NCBI GenBank assembly: GCA_964387645.1
Contig: CAYLYM010000097.1
Location: 1-14,639, forward strand
DNA length: 14,639 nt
Reading direction: 5' to 3'
Origin: CAYLYM01 sp964387645
Lineage (GTDB): Bacteria; Calditrichota; Calditrichia; RBG-13-44-9
Made by a program: the position numbers and the translations under genes
In this document: piece after piece, positions 8,532-14,639 of the stretch
Layout of the letters: each line of letters begins with the position of its first letter
Numbering within the stretch: position 1 is the first letter of the stretch
Notes under the pieces: model-generated
What the model was told of the DNA's origin: nothing
Databases searched by the model: none
Seen by the model: only the letters and a program-made list of their open reading frames with translations

Positions 8532-8577
8532 AAAATAAAAAGCCATCTTCCAATTTTGCAAGATGGCTTTTTATTTT
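8532..8577. terminator. Bidirectional rho-independent terminator
   Basis: A perfect 18-bp stem (8532-8549 with 8560-8577) and a 10-nt loop. The core is AGCCATCTT paired with AAGATGGCT, flanked by an A-run on the left and a T-run on the right, so each strand reads as a stem followed by T residues. It lies 25 bp after pepT and 34 bp after the MglA gene on the other strand and serves both converging transcripts. Confidence 0.92.
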
Positions 8578-8611
8578 AAAAAATTATTTATGGTAATGAA
8601 AAACTGAACAA

Positions 8612-9196
8612 TTAAAGTTCTTTCTGGGCCTTCTGAACTACTAAATTGATTATAGCTTTTAAAGTATCAAATACACCAATGCCTTTAATGGCAATAGCTT
8701 CGAAATATGGTACATTAAAAAAATTCAATTTTTTCTGTAAAATGGATATAGATTCTGCATTGGGGAGATCTCGTTTGTTATATTGAATTACCCAGGGAAA
8801 AGTCTCTAAAGAATAACCATTATTCATCAGGTTACTTTCCAAATCCAATAGAGTTTCGATATTCCCCTCCATACGATCTTTTTGAGAATCTGCGACGAAT
8901 ACAACACCATCCACACCATTTAAAATAATTTTTCGGCTGGATGCATAATAAACCTGTCCCGGAACAGTATACAAATTAAATTTGGGTTTCTTCCCTTTGA
9001 TACGACCCACCTCAATTTGCATAAAATCAAAAAAGATAGTACGATCTTCCTTAGTCTTGAGTGTAACAAGCTCTCCAGTTAAAGATGGATCAAGTTTCGA
9101 ATGAATATATTCCAGATTAGTAGTCTTACCACTCATTCCGGGTCCATAATAAACGATTTTTAAGTTAATTTCCTGCAATGCCCAATTAATAAACAT
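8612..9196 (-). CDS. mglA: MglA-type Ras-like GTPase
   Basis: A 194-residue small GTPase, almost exactly the length of Myxococcus xanthus MglA, the GTPase that sets cell polarity and drives gliding there. Motifs are the P-loop GPGMSGKTT (18-26), a switch I region with KEDRTIFFDF (49-58), the MglA-specific TVPGQ (77-81) in place of the Ras DxxGQ, and the guanine-specificity motif NKRD (140-143) inside VIQYNKRDLPNA. Near the end KGIGVFDTLK also matches MglA. It has no membrane segment and acts in the cytoplasm, at the membrane or cell poles in known cases. The ATG has GAGG about 8 nt upstream. It is the last gene of the minus-strand cluster, 45 bp after a roadblock gene, the usual partner type (MglB is the GTPase-activating protein). 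The family is certain; the process controlled here is unknown. Confidence 0.93.
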   Translation of the reverse strand: MFINWALQEINLKIVYYGPGMSGKTTNLEYIHSKLDPSLTGELVTLKTKEDRTIFFDFMQIEVGRIKGKKPKFNLYTVPGQVYYASSRKIILNGVDGVVFVADSQKDRMEGNIETLLDLESNLMNNGYSLETFPWVIQYNKRDLPNAESISILQKKLNFFNVPYFEAIAIKGIGVFDTLKAIINLVVQKAQKEL

Positions 9197-9241
9197 CCTG
9201 TATCCTCGTCAATTTTATTCAAATAAAACCATTATGCACTT

Positions 9242-9754
9242 CTATTTAAAAGATTCATCTAGCATATCACCAAGCATGCTGGTAAAATCTTTATCGATAA
9301 GCTTGCTTACATTTTCCTGGCCCTTTTCAGATTCCTCGAAAACTTTCAGCAAGTTTTGGATTGCTTTTTTTGTGTAAATTCTTACCAGTCCCAGGGTCAC
9401 ACTTACATCAAAAACAACCACTAAAAAGAAATTATCTCCAACATTAGAAAGATACACATTGCGTTTCTCACCCTCATGGAAAAGGAGCTTAAATTTTGCA
9501 TCTTCGCCTACCAATTTAGCCATTTCAGATGTCGCTGCAAAATCACTGGCAGCCAGTGCACTTAATATAGCGGTATTAATGTCATCCGTATTGCCCCGTT
9601 GAGTAATTAATTGTCCGCTTATGTCCGCTAATAAGATGGTGGATGCCTTTGTTTTAGCGGCTAATTCCGAAAGCACTTTAGTAATTTCATCAAACTGCTG
9701 AGCCGTCAAAATTACCTGACGACTACCATCTTTTAACTTTTTCACCTGGACCAT
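9242..9754 (-). CDS. Roadblock/LC7-domain protein, MglB-like
   Basis: A 170-residue protein with a roadblock/LC7 domain at about 20-135: an initial helix (FDEITKVLSELAAKT), the strand-turn-strand ASTILLADISGQLITQRG, the helix NTAILSALAASDFAATSEM, and a hairpin ending in FFLVVVFDV then the last helix. Such dimers bind small GTPases; MglB activates GTP hydrolysis by MglA. The immediate neighbour MglA makes it the best candidate for that role. After the domain is a polar tail (140-170) ending in an acidic, amphipathic stretch, DFTSMLGDMLDES, that may bind a partner. A strong Shine-Dalgarno (AGGAGG) precedes the ATG. As a GAP assignment it is an inference from position and family; the cluster holds two other roadblock-like proteins that could compete for it. 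Confidence 0.85.
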   Translation of the reverse strand: MVQVKKLKDGSRQVILTAQQFDEITKVLSELAAKTKASTILLADISGQLITQRGNTDDINTAILSALAASDFAATSEMAKLVGEDAKFKLLFHEGEKRNVYLSNVGDNFFLVVVFDVSVTLGLVRIYTKKAIQNLLKVFEESEKGQENVSKLIDKDFTSMLGDMLDESFK

Positions 9755-9783
9755 GAGGCCCTCCTTTTATATATTTTATTAAC

Positions 9784-9811
9784 ACTATTAATACCTTACT
9801 ATTAATACCTT
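9784..9811. repeat. Perfect 14-bp tandem duplication before mglB-like gene
   Basis: ACTATTAATACCTT occurs twice with no gap (9784-9797 and 9798-9811), between the stop of the HAMP gene and the start of the roadblock gene. On the transcribed strand the unit is AAGGTATTAATAGT. It could be paired protein-binding sites or a simple replication slippage product. Confidence 0.8.
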
Positions 9812-9817
9812 CTCAAA

Positions 9818-10570
9818 TCACCGTTTTCTCAATCTTTCAATAGAGGTTTTCAGGCTTTCTCGCATTCGTTCAATGGCTTCACCTAATACACCTATCTCAT
9901 TTCTGGTTTTTAAATTTACAGGCGTATTAAAATCGCCCAGGCTAATCTTATATGCTACATCCGTCAAGTAAGCAATCGGCTTACTTACCTTTAATGTAAT
10001 AATAAACAATGTCAATATGATAGCTAAAAATGTACCACCTATAAATACAATTACTAGAAAATAAAGTGTTTCCTTTATTTTTTGATCAACATATTTCTTT
10101 TTCATTCCCACCCGAACAAATCCCAAGAGACCTTCCTTAATCGGTTGTGTAATATCGTATATATACTTCCCTCTGACATTAAGCAGCACAGAATATTGTT
10201 TGGAATTTGTCAAGACTTTATTAACCGAGGTATAAATTTCCCTGATTTCTTCAGGAATATTCCCATTGTAAGTATCTGTTTTAATTTGATTATTAAAATC
10301 TTCAATCAGGATATATTCAATATTTGAGTAATATTTATACTTTTCAATTATGTTCTTTAAACCTACTATATCATCTTCAATCAATTTCTCTGCTGCATGA
10401 TCTGAAAGACTTTGCGCGATAATTTCTCCTTCTTCTAGTAACGAACGAGTTAATAAGTCACTAATATAACGATAAGTAATAAATAAGGTTAAAACACTAA
10501 AAACAAAAGTTCCTAACAAAATGATCAGAGCAATTTGCCATCTAAGACTAAAAAATTTAAATCTTCTCAT
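9818..10570 (-). CDS. Two-pass membrane HAMP sensor without output domain
   Basis: A 250-residue inner-membrane protein. A first membrane segment (12-33) is followed by an extracytoplasmic region of about 135 residues (34-168), a second segment (169-193) and a HAMP domain (about 193-245, with KPIAYLTDVAYKISLGDF and NEIG). The outer part resembles the sensor modules between the two membrane helices of histidine kinases and chemoreceptors. The protein stops a few residues after HAMP, ending in ERLRKR, so it has no kinase, cyclase or chemoreceptor tip and must signal through a partner. Stop is a clear TGA and nothing downstream continues the frame, so it is not truncated by a frameshift in view. 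It starts 3 nt after the stop of the preceding gene with no Shine-Dalgarno, suggesting translational coupling. The GTPase and roadblock genes directly follow, so they are the likely outputs. Confidence 0.82.
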   Translation of the reverse strand: MRRFKFFSLRWQIALIILLGTFVFSVLTLFITYRYISDLLTRSLLEEGEIIAQSLSDHAAEKLIEDDIVGLKNIIEKYKYYSNIEYILIEDFNNQIKTDTYNGNIPEEIREIYTSVNKVLTNSKQYSVLLNVRGKYIYDITQPIKEGLLGFVRVGMKKKYVDQKIKETLYFLVIVFIGGTFLAIILTLFIITLKVSKPIAYLTDVAYKISLGDFNTPVNLKTRNEIGVLGEAIERMRESLKTSIERLRKR

Positions 10571-10573
10571 ATT

Positions 10574-11077
10574 CTATAATAAAAACGGTTTTAGTTTTTC
10601 AAAAATACTTTTTTGAAACTTTATTTGTTTTGAAAAATCATTAATTTGATTACTTAACAAATCGATTAGTACTGGAAGATATTTTTTTTCAAAAGTTTCA
10701 TGGGTTTTACCCATCCGGTTGATAGTATCTTCAAGCAAAATACTGGCAATTGGCCCCAAAACAAGAGTAAGTTCTTGCTGGATTTCTTTAAAAACCTCTG
10801 GAGGTAGATTTTGTTCTTCATTTTGGTAAGCAACTAATTCCAATAAACCTTCCTTATGCAGCTTTTGAAAAATTTCGTGGGTTTCCTCAGGACTAAGGGC
10901 AAGTACATCCGCAATTTCACCAACTGTTCTATCTCCATTTAATTGAGTCACTACAGCCCATTCTAAGTGAAGCAATTTCACTTCCTTTGGCGACCTTCTA
11001 TTACTTAACCGAAATACCATATTATTTTTAATTTCTAATGGTTTAGTAGAACTTAACATGTCAACATTAAAATTCAT
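10574..11077 (-). CDS. PqqD-like winged-helix plus helical-domain protein
   Basis: A 167-residue cytoplasmic protein that I recognise only in part. Residues 25-80 look like a small winged-helix of the PqqD/MarR-like kind: WAVVTQLNGDRTVGEIADVL, then SPEETHEIFQKLHKEGLLEL. Residues about 88-165 form an all-helical region with GPIASILLEDTINRMG, and a closing KFQKSIFEKLKPFL. As I recall, a similar helical unit is found at the C-ends of bacterial signalling proteins (DUF8082-like); this is from memory. The winged helix need not bind DNA; in this family it often holds peptides or other proteins. The start at 11077 has no Shine-Dalgarno and lies after a 302-bp gap, so it may have its own promoter. 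Coupled tightly (3 nt) to the HAMP gene that follows, it is a plausible adaptor for that sensor. Confidence 0.65.
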   Translation of the reverse strand: MNFNVDMLSSTKPLEIKNNMVFRLSNRRSPKEVKLLHLEWAVVTQLNGDRTVGEIADVLALSPEETHEIFQKLHKEGLLELVAYQNEEQNLPPEVFKEIQQELTLVLGPIASILLEDTINRMGKTHETFEKKYLPVLIDLLSNQINDFSKQIKFQKSIFEKLKPFLL

Positions 11078-11379
11078 GAATGAAATAGAAACCGCTTAAG
11101 TCAAAAATTGCAAATACATTAGTTATTTTTTATCGAAAAAAAAATGTTTATTAATAATTTGCTATTTACTTAGACTGCAAAGCAATAGATTTCCGAATTT
11201 TAAATAATTCTCAATCTCGAGATAAATTACATCAAAAAATTACTCTATCTTAAAATGCAATTACAACAAAATTTCAATAAATGTTCAGAATGCTTTTCAG
11301 TTCCACAACCGTTCGAAACTAAAATTACTATTACTATTTGTTCTGAATACATCTAAAAAAATCAACAGAAACAAAATAT
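11078..11379. other. 302-bp gene-free gap inside the cluster
   Basis: No reading frame of note. It divides the nine-gene cluster in two and is the only gap over 100 bp there. A TTGACT lies at 11097-11102 on the minus strand just before the winged-helix gene, with no good -10 box. An 8-bp palindrome TCTCGAGA sits at 11215-11222. No hairpin with a T-tract was found, so there is no visible terminator. Confidence 0.55.
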
Positions 11380-11826
11380 TTATTTAGTAATAAGTTTATT
11401 TAAAAATTTTTGTTCAACATTGTCTAGGTATTTTTTGTCAAAGTAATTAAATTCTGATGTATGGATTTTTTTCAGAATCTTTTGAAATTTCTTCGAATGA
11501 TCTAATTCATAAAAACCAACATTGATTATTAATCGTAACATGGCAATATTAACTTTAGATTTAGCTACTATTAGAATCAACAAATCTTTATATTTTTTAC
11601 CATAAATTTTTCTTTTATCATAAACTAAAACTATTTCCTGATGTGGTTGACTAAACATTTTACAAAGGGTAAAGATTTGTTGGTAAAATAACCCAAGATC
11701 ATTTAAAATTTTTTGATTAAAATTAGAAATGGTCCAACTATCTAAAATGATATTATTCTTGCTATAGACAATGATGGCCTCCATTCCCTGGATTTGAAGC
11801 AAATCTTTAAAAAAGTAACTAATCAT
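11380..11826 (-). CDS. Divergent roadblock-like protein
   Basis: A 148-residue cytoplasmic protein with the secondary-structure order of a roadblock/LC7 domain in its first 105 residues: a helix (FFKDLLQIQG), a strand pair MEAIIVYSKNNIILDSW, a long helix around FNQKILNDLGLFYQQIFTL, then paired strands EIVLVYDKRKIYGKKY and DLLILIVAKSK, and a last helix. The sequence is too diverged for a firm call. A lysine-rich, aromatic tail (110-148) follows. Its ATG overlaps the preceding stop by four bases (ATGA), with AGGAAGG just upstream, so it is translationally coupled to the double DUF4388-like protein and probably binds it or the GTPase. Confidence 0.6.
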   Translation of the reverse strand: MISYFFKDLLQIQGMEAIIVYSKNNIILDSWTISNFNQKILNDLGLFYQQIFTLCKMFSQPHQEIVLVYDKRKIYGKKYKDLLILIVAKSKVNIAMLRLIINVGFYELDHSKKFQKILKKIHTSEFNYFDKKYLDNVEQKFLNKLITK

Positions 11827-12848
11827 TTTACCTTCCTAAAAATTTTCCGAATGATAGTATATGTATTTTCCATTAATGAATCTTGGCTGATGTCAGATAC
11901 CTCTTTATTAACTCTATCCAAAATTTTCCCAATTTTGATTTTTTTTCGTCGTCGAGCCGGAATTTTTTCCACCGAAATTGCCAGGCTTTCGATCATACCT
12001 TCCCAGAACTCTGATAACGAAACGATACCTTTTACATAGAAACCATCATTTCCCCATTCAACTGAACCACTGATTGGGTCAAAACATGGATATTTCCCTG
12101 CTATTTGTGATTTTGATGCTTGCCAAATTAATAAAAAATCTTCTTTTTTTAATATAGAATTGATTTCCTCATGTAATAATTTCATCAAACGATTCCAATA
12201 TTCCAACGCAGGTGTCTTCGAATAAGGAAGCAAAAAACTATTTTCTTCTCTAATATGTTCAACTTTATTGTTTCGGAATACTTTTATGGATGTTTTTATT
12301 AGATTACTAAATTCTAATATTTTCTGATAAATTACTTCACCCGAGACAATTCTCCCAGTATTCGACATAATTACTGCTTCTACAGGTATGCCATCCCAAA
12401 AATAAACCGTGGCAAGTCCTTTCTTATTACTAAATTGAAGATCCACATAACCTGTAAGTGAAACTTTTTCTAAAGTTTTAAATAGTTCTCGAATATCTGG
12501 GCCGGTCATAATGTCAACACTTTTATAAAGCGTCGACCCTAATACCGAAGCCAGAGTCATCGCCATCTCATTTGAAAGAGCGTGAACATCAATCGTACCA
12601 TCTTTCTCGGTAGTTTTATCCATTATCCGCAGAACGGCCTGCTCTCCTAATAAAAAGTTTTCCTTCTCAGAACTATAAGCTTGAATAATTTTTCCAACAT
12701 CCAAAATGAGAATTCCTTCGTATCCCCAGAAATTAATCCGAATATACCCATTAAAGCGGTTCTGCCGGAGATCTAACATTAAATTTTCAAAATTCGTAAA
12801 GGAGCTACTTAGATCTTTATGCAGTATTTGTCCTGGAGGTAGTAACAA
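11823..12848 (-). CDS. Double DUF4388 (PATAN)-like protein, unknown C-terminus
   Basis: A 341-residue cytoplasmic protein. Two related modules are visible: residues about 15-110 (FTNFENLMLDLRQNRFNGYI, then ILILDVGKIIQAY) and about 117-200 (IRELFKTLEKVSLTGYVDLQ, then ATVYFWDGIPVEAV). Each has the DUF4388/PATAN pattern: a helix, a turn with conserved Gly, two strands and a Gly-Ile/Lys step before an Ala-x-x. The match is moderate. PATAN domains occur in bacterial signalling proteins, including cyanobacterial PatA-type regulators. The last 130 residues are not recognised; they include a basic stretch ARRRKKIKIGKI near 296. The start is a TTG at 12848 preceded by AAGGA at a good distance, and no in-frame ATG near it is better. 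It follows the preceding gene by 8 bp and overlaps the next by four. Confidence 0.65.
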   Translation of the reverse strand: MLLPPGQILHKDLSSSFTNFENLMLDLRQNRFNGYIRINFWGYEGILILDVGKIIQAYSSEKENFLLGEQAVLRIMDKTTEKDGTIDVHALSNEMAMTLASVLGSTLYKSVDIMTGPDIRELFKTLEKVSLTGYVDLQFSNKKGLATVYFWDGIPVEAVIMSNTGRIVSGEVIYQKILEFSNLIKTSIKVFRNNKVEHIREENSFLLPYSKTPALEYWNRLMKLLHEEINSILKKEDFLLIWQASKSQIAGKYPCFDPISGSVEWGNDGFYVKGIVSLSEFWEGMIESLAISVEKIPARRRKKIKIGKILDRVNKEVSDISQDSLMENTYTIIRKIFRKVK

Positions 12849-12856
12849 TTCTTTCC

Positions 12857-13513
12857 TTAACCTTTTAGTTTGATATCCTTTAAGATTTTTTGCACTTGAT
12901 TAACAAACTCAGGTACAACAACCATAAGATCAGTTTCAATAACAATAAGATTTGGACGAATCTCAAAAATGAAAAGATACCCCATTCCATTTCGCAAATA
13001 GGTATACCTAAAAAAATCTGTATAAAATAACCTCTGTATTTTTTTTAACTTATACCAGATGAACGCCAAAACAAGCGGATTAATAGAACCGGTAAATCGA
13101 CCTTCGATCAGCTTTCCATTATAATCTAAAACATAAACATTTTTAACTTTCTCTTGTTCCGAGAGCAAATTAAAAAGACGTTTCGGAATAGGAGCCTTAT
13201 GTTGACTTTTTTCATCAATCAATCGTAATGCTTCTAACACAACAGAATTCCAGGGACGATTAATGGTATGGGCTGGTGCATCAATCCCAGCCTCAACCTT
13301 AAATTGCCCATCAGTTAAAGCGAGCATTTCTTGTACAGCTTTCTCACCAATGTAAGGACTGAACTCTGCGTGCTTGATCTGCCCATCAGCGAAATATAAA
13401 TAACCCTTTCTATCCAGAGAAGTTACAGTTACTTTGGCAATATTTCGTTCTATACAATTAAATTGTATGATATTAACAAGACGCAGATCCTTAAGATTTC
13501 CTACTAAAACCAT
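12857..13513 (-). CDS. DUF4388 (PATAN) plus roadblock-like protein
   Basis: A 218-residue cytoplasmic protein with two parts. Residues 1-100 are a clear DUF4388/PATAN domain: GNLKDLRLVNIIQF, then GYLYFADGQIKHAEF, GEKAVQEMLALTDGQFKVE and NRPWNSVVLEALRLIDE. Residues about 112-215 look like a roadblock/LC7 domain: LFNLLSEQEKVKNVYVLDYN with GKLIEG, a helix NPLVLAFIWYKL, then strands YLFIFEIRPN and LIVIETDLMVVV and a final helix. This pairing joins an adaptor of two-component systems to a GTPase-binding fold, and the gene lies directly between the response regulator (4-bp gap) and the rest of the cluster, so it may be the link between the two. There is no clear Shine-Dalgarno; coupling to the regulator is likely. 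Confidence 0.75.
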   Translation of the reverse strand: MVLVGNLKDLRLVNIIQFNCIERNIAKVTVTSLDRKGYLYFADGQIKHAEFSPYIGEKAVQEMLALTDGQFKVEAGIDAPAHTINRPWNSVVLEALRLIDEKSQHKAPIPKRLFNLLSEQEKVKNVYVLDYNGKLIEGRFTGSINPLVLAFIWYKLKKIQRLFYTDFFRYTYLRNGMGYLFIFEIRPNLIVIETDLMVVVPEFVNQVQKILKDIKLKG

Positions 13514-13517
13514 GGAA

Positions 13518-13889
13518 TCAACTGATCATTTTAAATATAATATCTCGAATTTCATGAATATCGAATGGCTTTTCAATATATTTCTTTGCTCCAAGCTGAT
13601 AGGCTTTCTCTTCCCTTTCATCAGAACCGTAAGCTGTAACCACAATGACCTGTGTTTCTGGATTCTTTGCTTTAATGATTGAAAGGAGATCCATACCACT
13701 CAAACCAGGCATCGCAATATCTGTAATGATCACATCGAACGGTTTTTCTTCAATTCTCTTTAAAGCTTCATTGCCACTTGATGCTGTAATTACTTCACAT
13801 TCAATAGGAGCATTAATAAAATATTGATAAAGGCTAAATGTTAATGTTTCTTCATCATCAACAATGAGAAGTCGTTTAGTTTTTTCCAT
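13518..13889 (-). CDS. Single-domain response regulator (CheY-like)
   Basis: A 123-residue receiver domain with nothing attached. The phosphorylation pocket is complete: D11 and D12 (IVDDEE), the acceptor D57 in ITDIAMPG, T85 in VVTAYGS and K107 in IEKPF. With no output domain it must act by protein contact, as CheY and Spo0F do. It lies 28 bp after the histidine kinase gene, its likely phosphodonor, and 4 bp before the PATAN-roadblock gene, its likely partner. A GGGTGA site lies about 4 nt before the ATG. Confidence 0.93.
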   Translation of the reverse strand: MEKTKRLLIVDDEETLTFSLYQYFINAPIECEVITASSGNEALKRIEEKPFDVIITDIAMPGLSGMDLLSIIKAKNPETQVIVVTAYGSDEREEKAYQLGAKKYIEKPFDIHEIRDIIFKMIS

Positions 13890-13917
13890 AACTTCACCCT
13901 AAAATAAAAATAGTGCT

Positions 13918-14639
13918 TTAATGATGTGTAAAAGCTGGTAAACCTAATAAAAAAGTTGTTCCTTTGCCTGGCTGGCTGGTAACATTTATTTTTCCTCCAT
14001 TTTCTTCGATTAACCGACAACAAATCGAAAGACCTAAACCCACCCCATCCGGTTTGGTAGTAAAGAAAGGATTAAATATTTTGTCGATTTTCTCAGGCTC
14101 AATACCTGTTCCTGTGTCCGAAATTTCCACAATAACATAATTAAACACATCAGCTTCAACTTTAAGGCGTTCTTTTTCCTTTTCATGTAATTGCAATATC
14201 TTACGGAATGTACTCACCTTAAGTGTTCCCCCTCCAGGCATTGCATCAATAGCATTTAAAAAAATATTTAAAATAACTTGCTCGAGTTGCGTTTCATCTA
14301 CGTAAACCTGAGGTACATCATCACTAAAGTTAGCCACAAATTGGATATTTCGCTTTTTCAATTTTGGAGCCAATAATAAATATACTCCATCAATTATCAT
14401 TTCAATATCATGGAACCTCAATTTTGGTTTAGTCGGGCGGGCAAATTTAAAAAATTCCTGTAATAATTGATTGGCTTTATCTACCTCACGAATTACTCTT
14501 TCAACAAGCTGATAGCGAAAATCTTCCGCATCAAAACTTTCTTCCAAAATTTGCGCTGCTGTTTTAATACCTGCCAATGGGTTGCGGATTTCATGAGCGA
14601 TCCCGGCTGATAATTCACCTAATAGAGCCAAACGTTCCA
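13918..14639 (-). CDS. NtrB-type histidine kinase, N-terminal part outside window
   Basis: The C-terminal 240 residues of a sensor kinase; the frame is open to the window edge, where it reads ERLALLGELSAGIAHEIRNP, so the sensory part lies beyond. Visible are the H-box (AGIAHEIRNPLAGI, phospho-histidine complement at the HE), the N-box (LEQVILNIFLNAIDAMPGGG), G1 (SDTGTGI), an F-box (IFNPFFTTKP) and G2 (GVGLGLSI). A TTG at 14631 is not a real start. It should autophosphorylate and pass phosphate to the response regulator encoded 28 bp downstream. Whether it is membrane-bound or has PAS or GAF domains cannot be seen. Confidence 0.92.
   Translation of the reverse strand, partial: ERLALLGELSAGIAHEIRNPLAGIKTAAQILEESFDAEDFRYQLVERVIREVDKANQLLQEFFKFARPTKPKLRFHDIEMIIDGVYLLLAPKLKKRNIQFVANFSDDVPQVYVDETQLEQVILNIFLNAIDAMPGGGTLKVSTFRKILQLHEKEKERLKVEADVFNYVIVEISDTGTGIEPEKIDKIFNPFFTTKPDGVGLGLSICCRLIEENGGKINVTSQPGKGTTFLLGLPAFTHH

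Overview
The window is AT-rich bacterial DNA. Its contents suggest a Gram-negative environmental bacterium, perhaps of the FCB group (Calditrichota, KSB1 or similar). The reasons are a Myxococcus-type MglA GTPase with roadblock/LC7 and DUF4388 (PATAN) proteins, a GH106-like rhamnosidase beside a Tat-exported sulfatase, and a mixture of genes with good and with no recognisable Shine-Dalgarno sites. No rRNA, tRNA, CRISPR array, transposase or integrase was seen, so the lineage is an inference.

Left part (1-1500, + strand). An imperfect inverted repeat at 51-142 carries integron attC-like boxes. It is followed by a DUF169 gene (194-1036) that keeps one reading frame but has four internal stop codons, so I call it a pseudogene. 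Two bases later comes an intact DGC-domain gene (1039-1440). A hairpin at 1451-1484 has its T-tract on the minus strand, so it most likely ends the sulfatase transcript arriving from the right.

Polysaccharide pair (1664-6152, - strand). A secreted GH106-like alpha-L-rhamnosidase is followed 52 bp later by a Tat-exported S1-family sulfatase. Together they suggest removal of sulfate and rhamnose from a sulfated glycan outside the cytoplasm. Upstream lies about 1.1 kb of very AT-rich DNA between this operon and the divergent pepT gene.

Peptidase T (7235-8506, + strand) is a complete M20B tripeptidase gene. It ends at a perfect 18-bp hairpin that is symmetrical and probably also terminates the operon arriving from the right.

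Right part (8612-14639, - strand). Nine genes run in one direction. In transcription order they are: histidine kinase (cut by the window edge), single-domain response regulator, DUF4388 plus roadblock protein, double DUF4388-like protein, small divergent roadblock-like protein, a 302-bp gap, winged-helix plus helical-domain protein, two-pass HAMP sensor without an output domain, roadblock (MglB-like) protein, and MglA GTPase. This looks like a signalling module in which a two-component pathway and a membrane sensor converge on a polarity-type small GTPase through several roadblock and PATAN adaptors. It is the most promising candidate for an undescribed system here; its function (motility, polarity or something else) cannot be read from the sequence.
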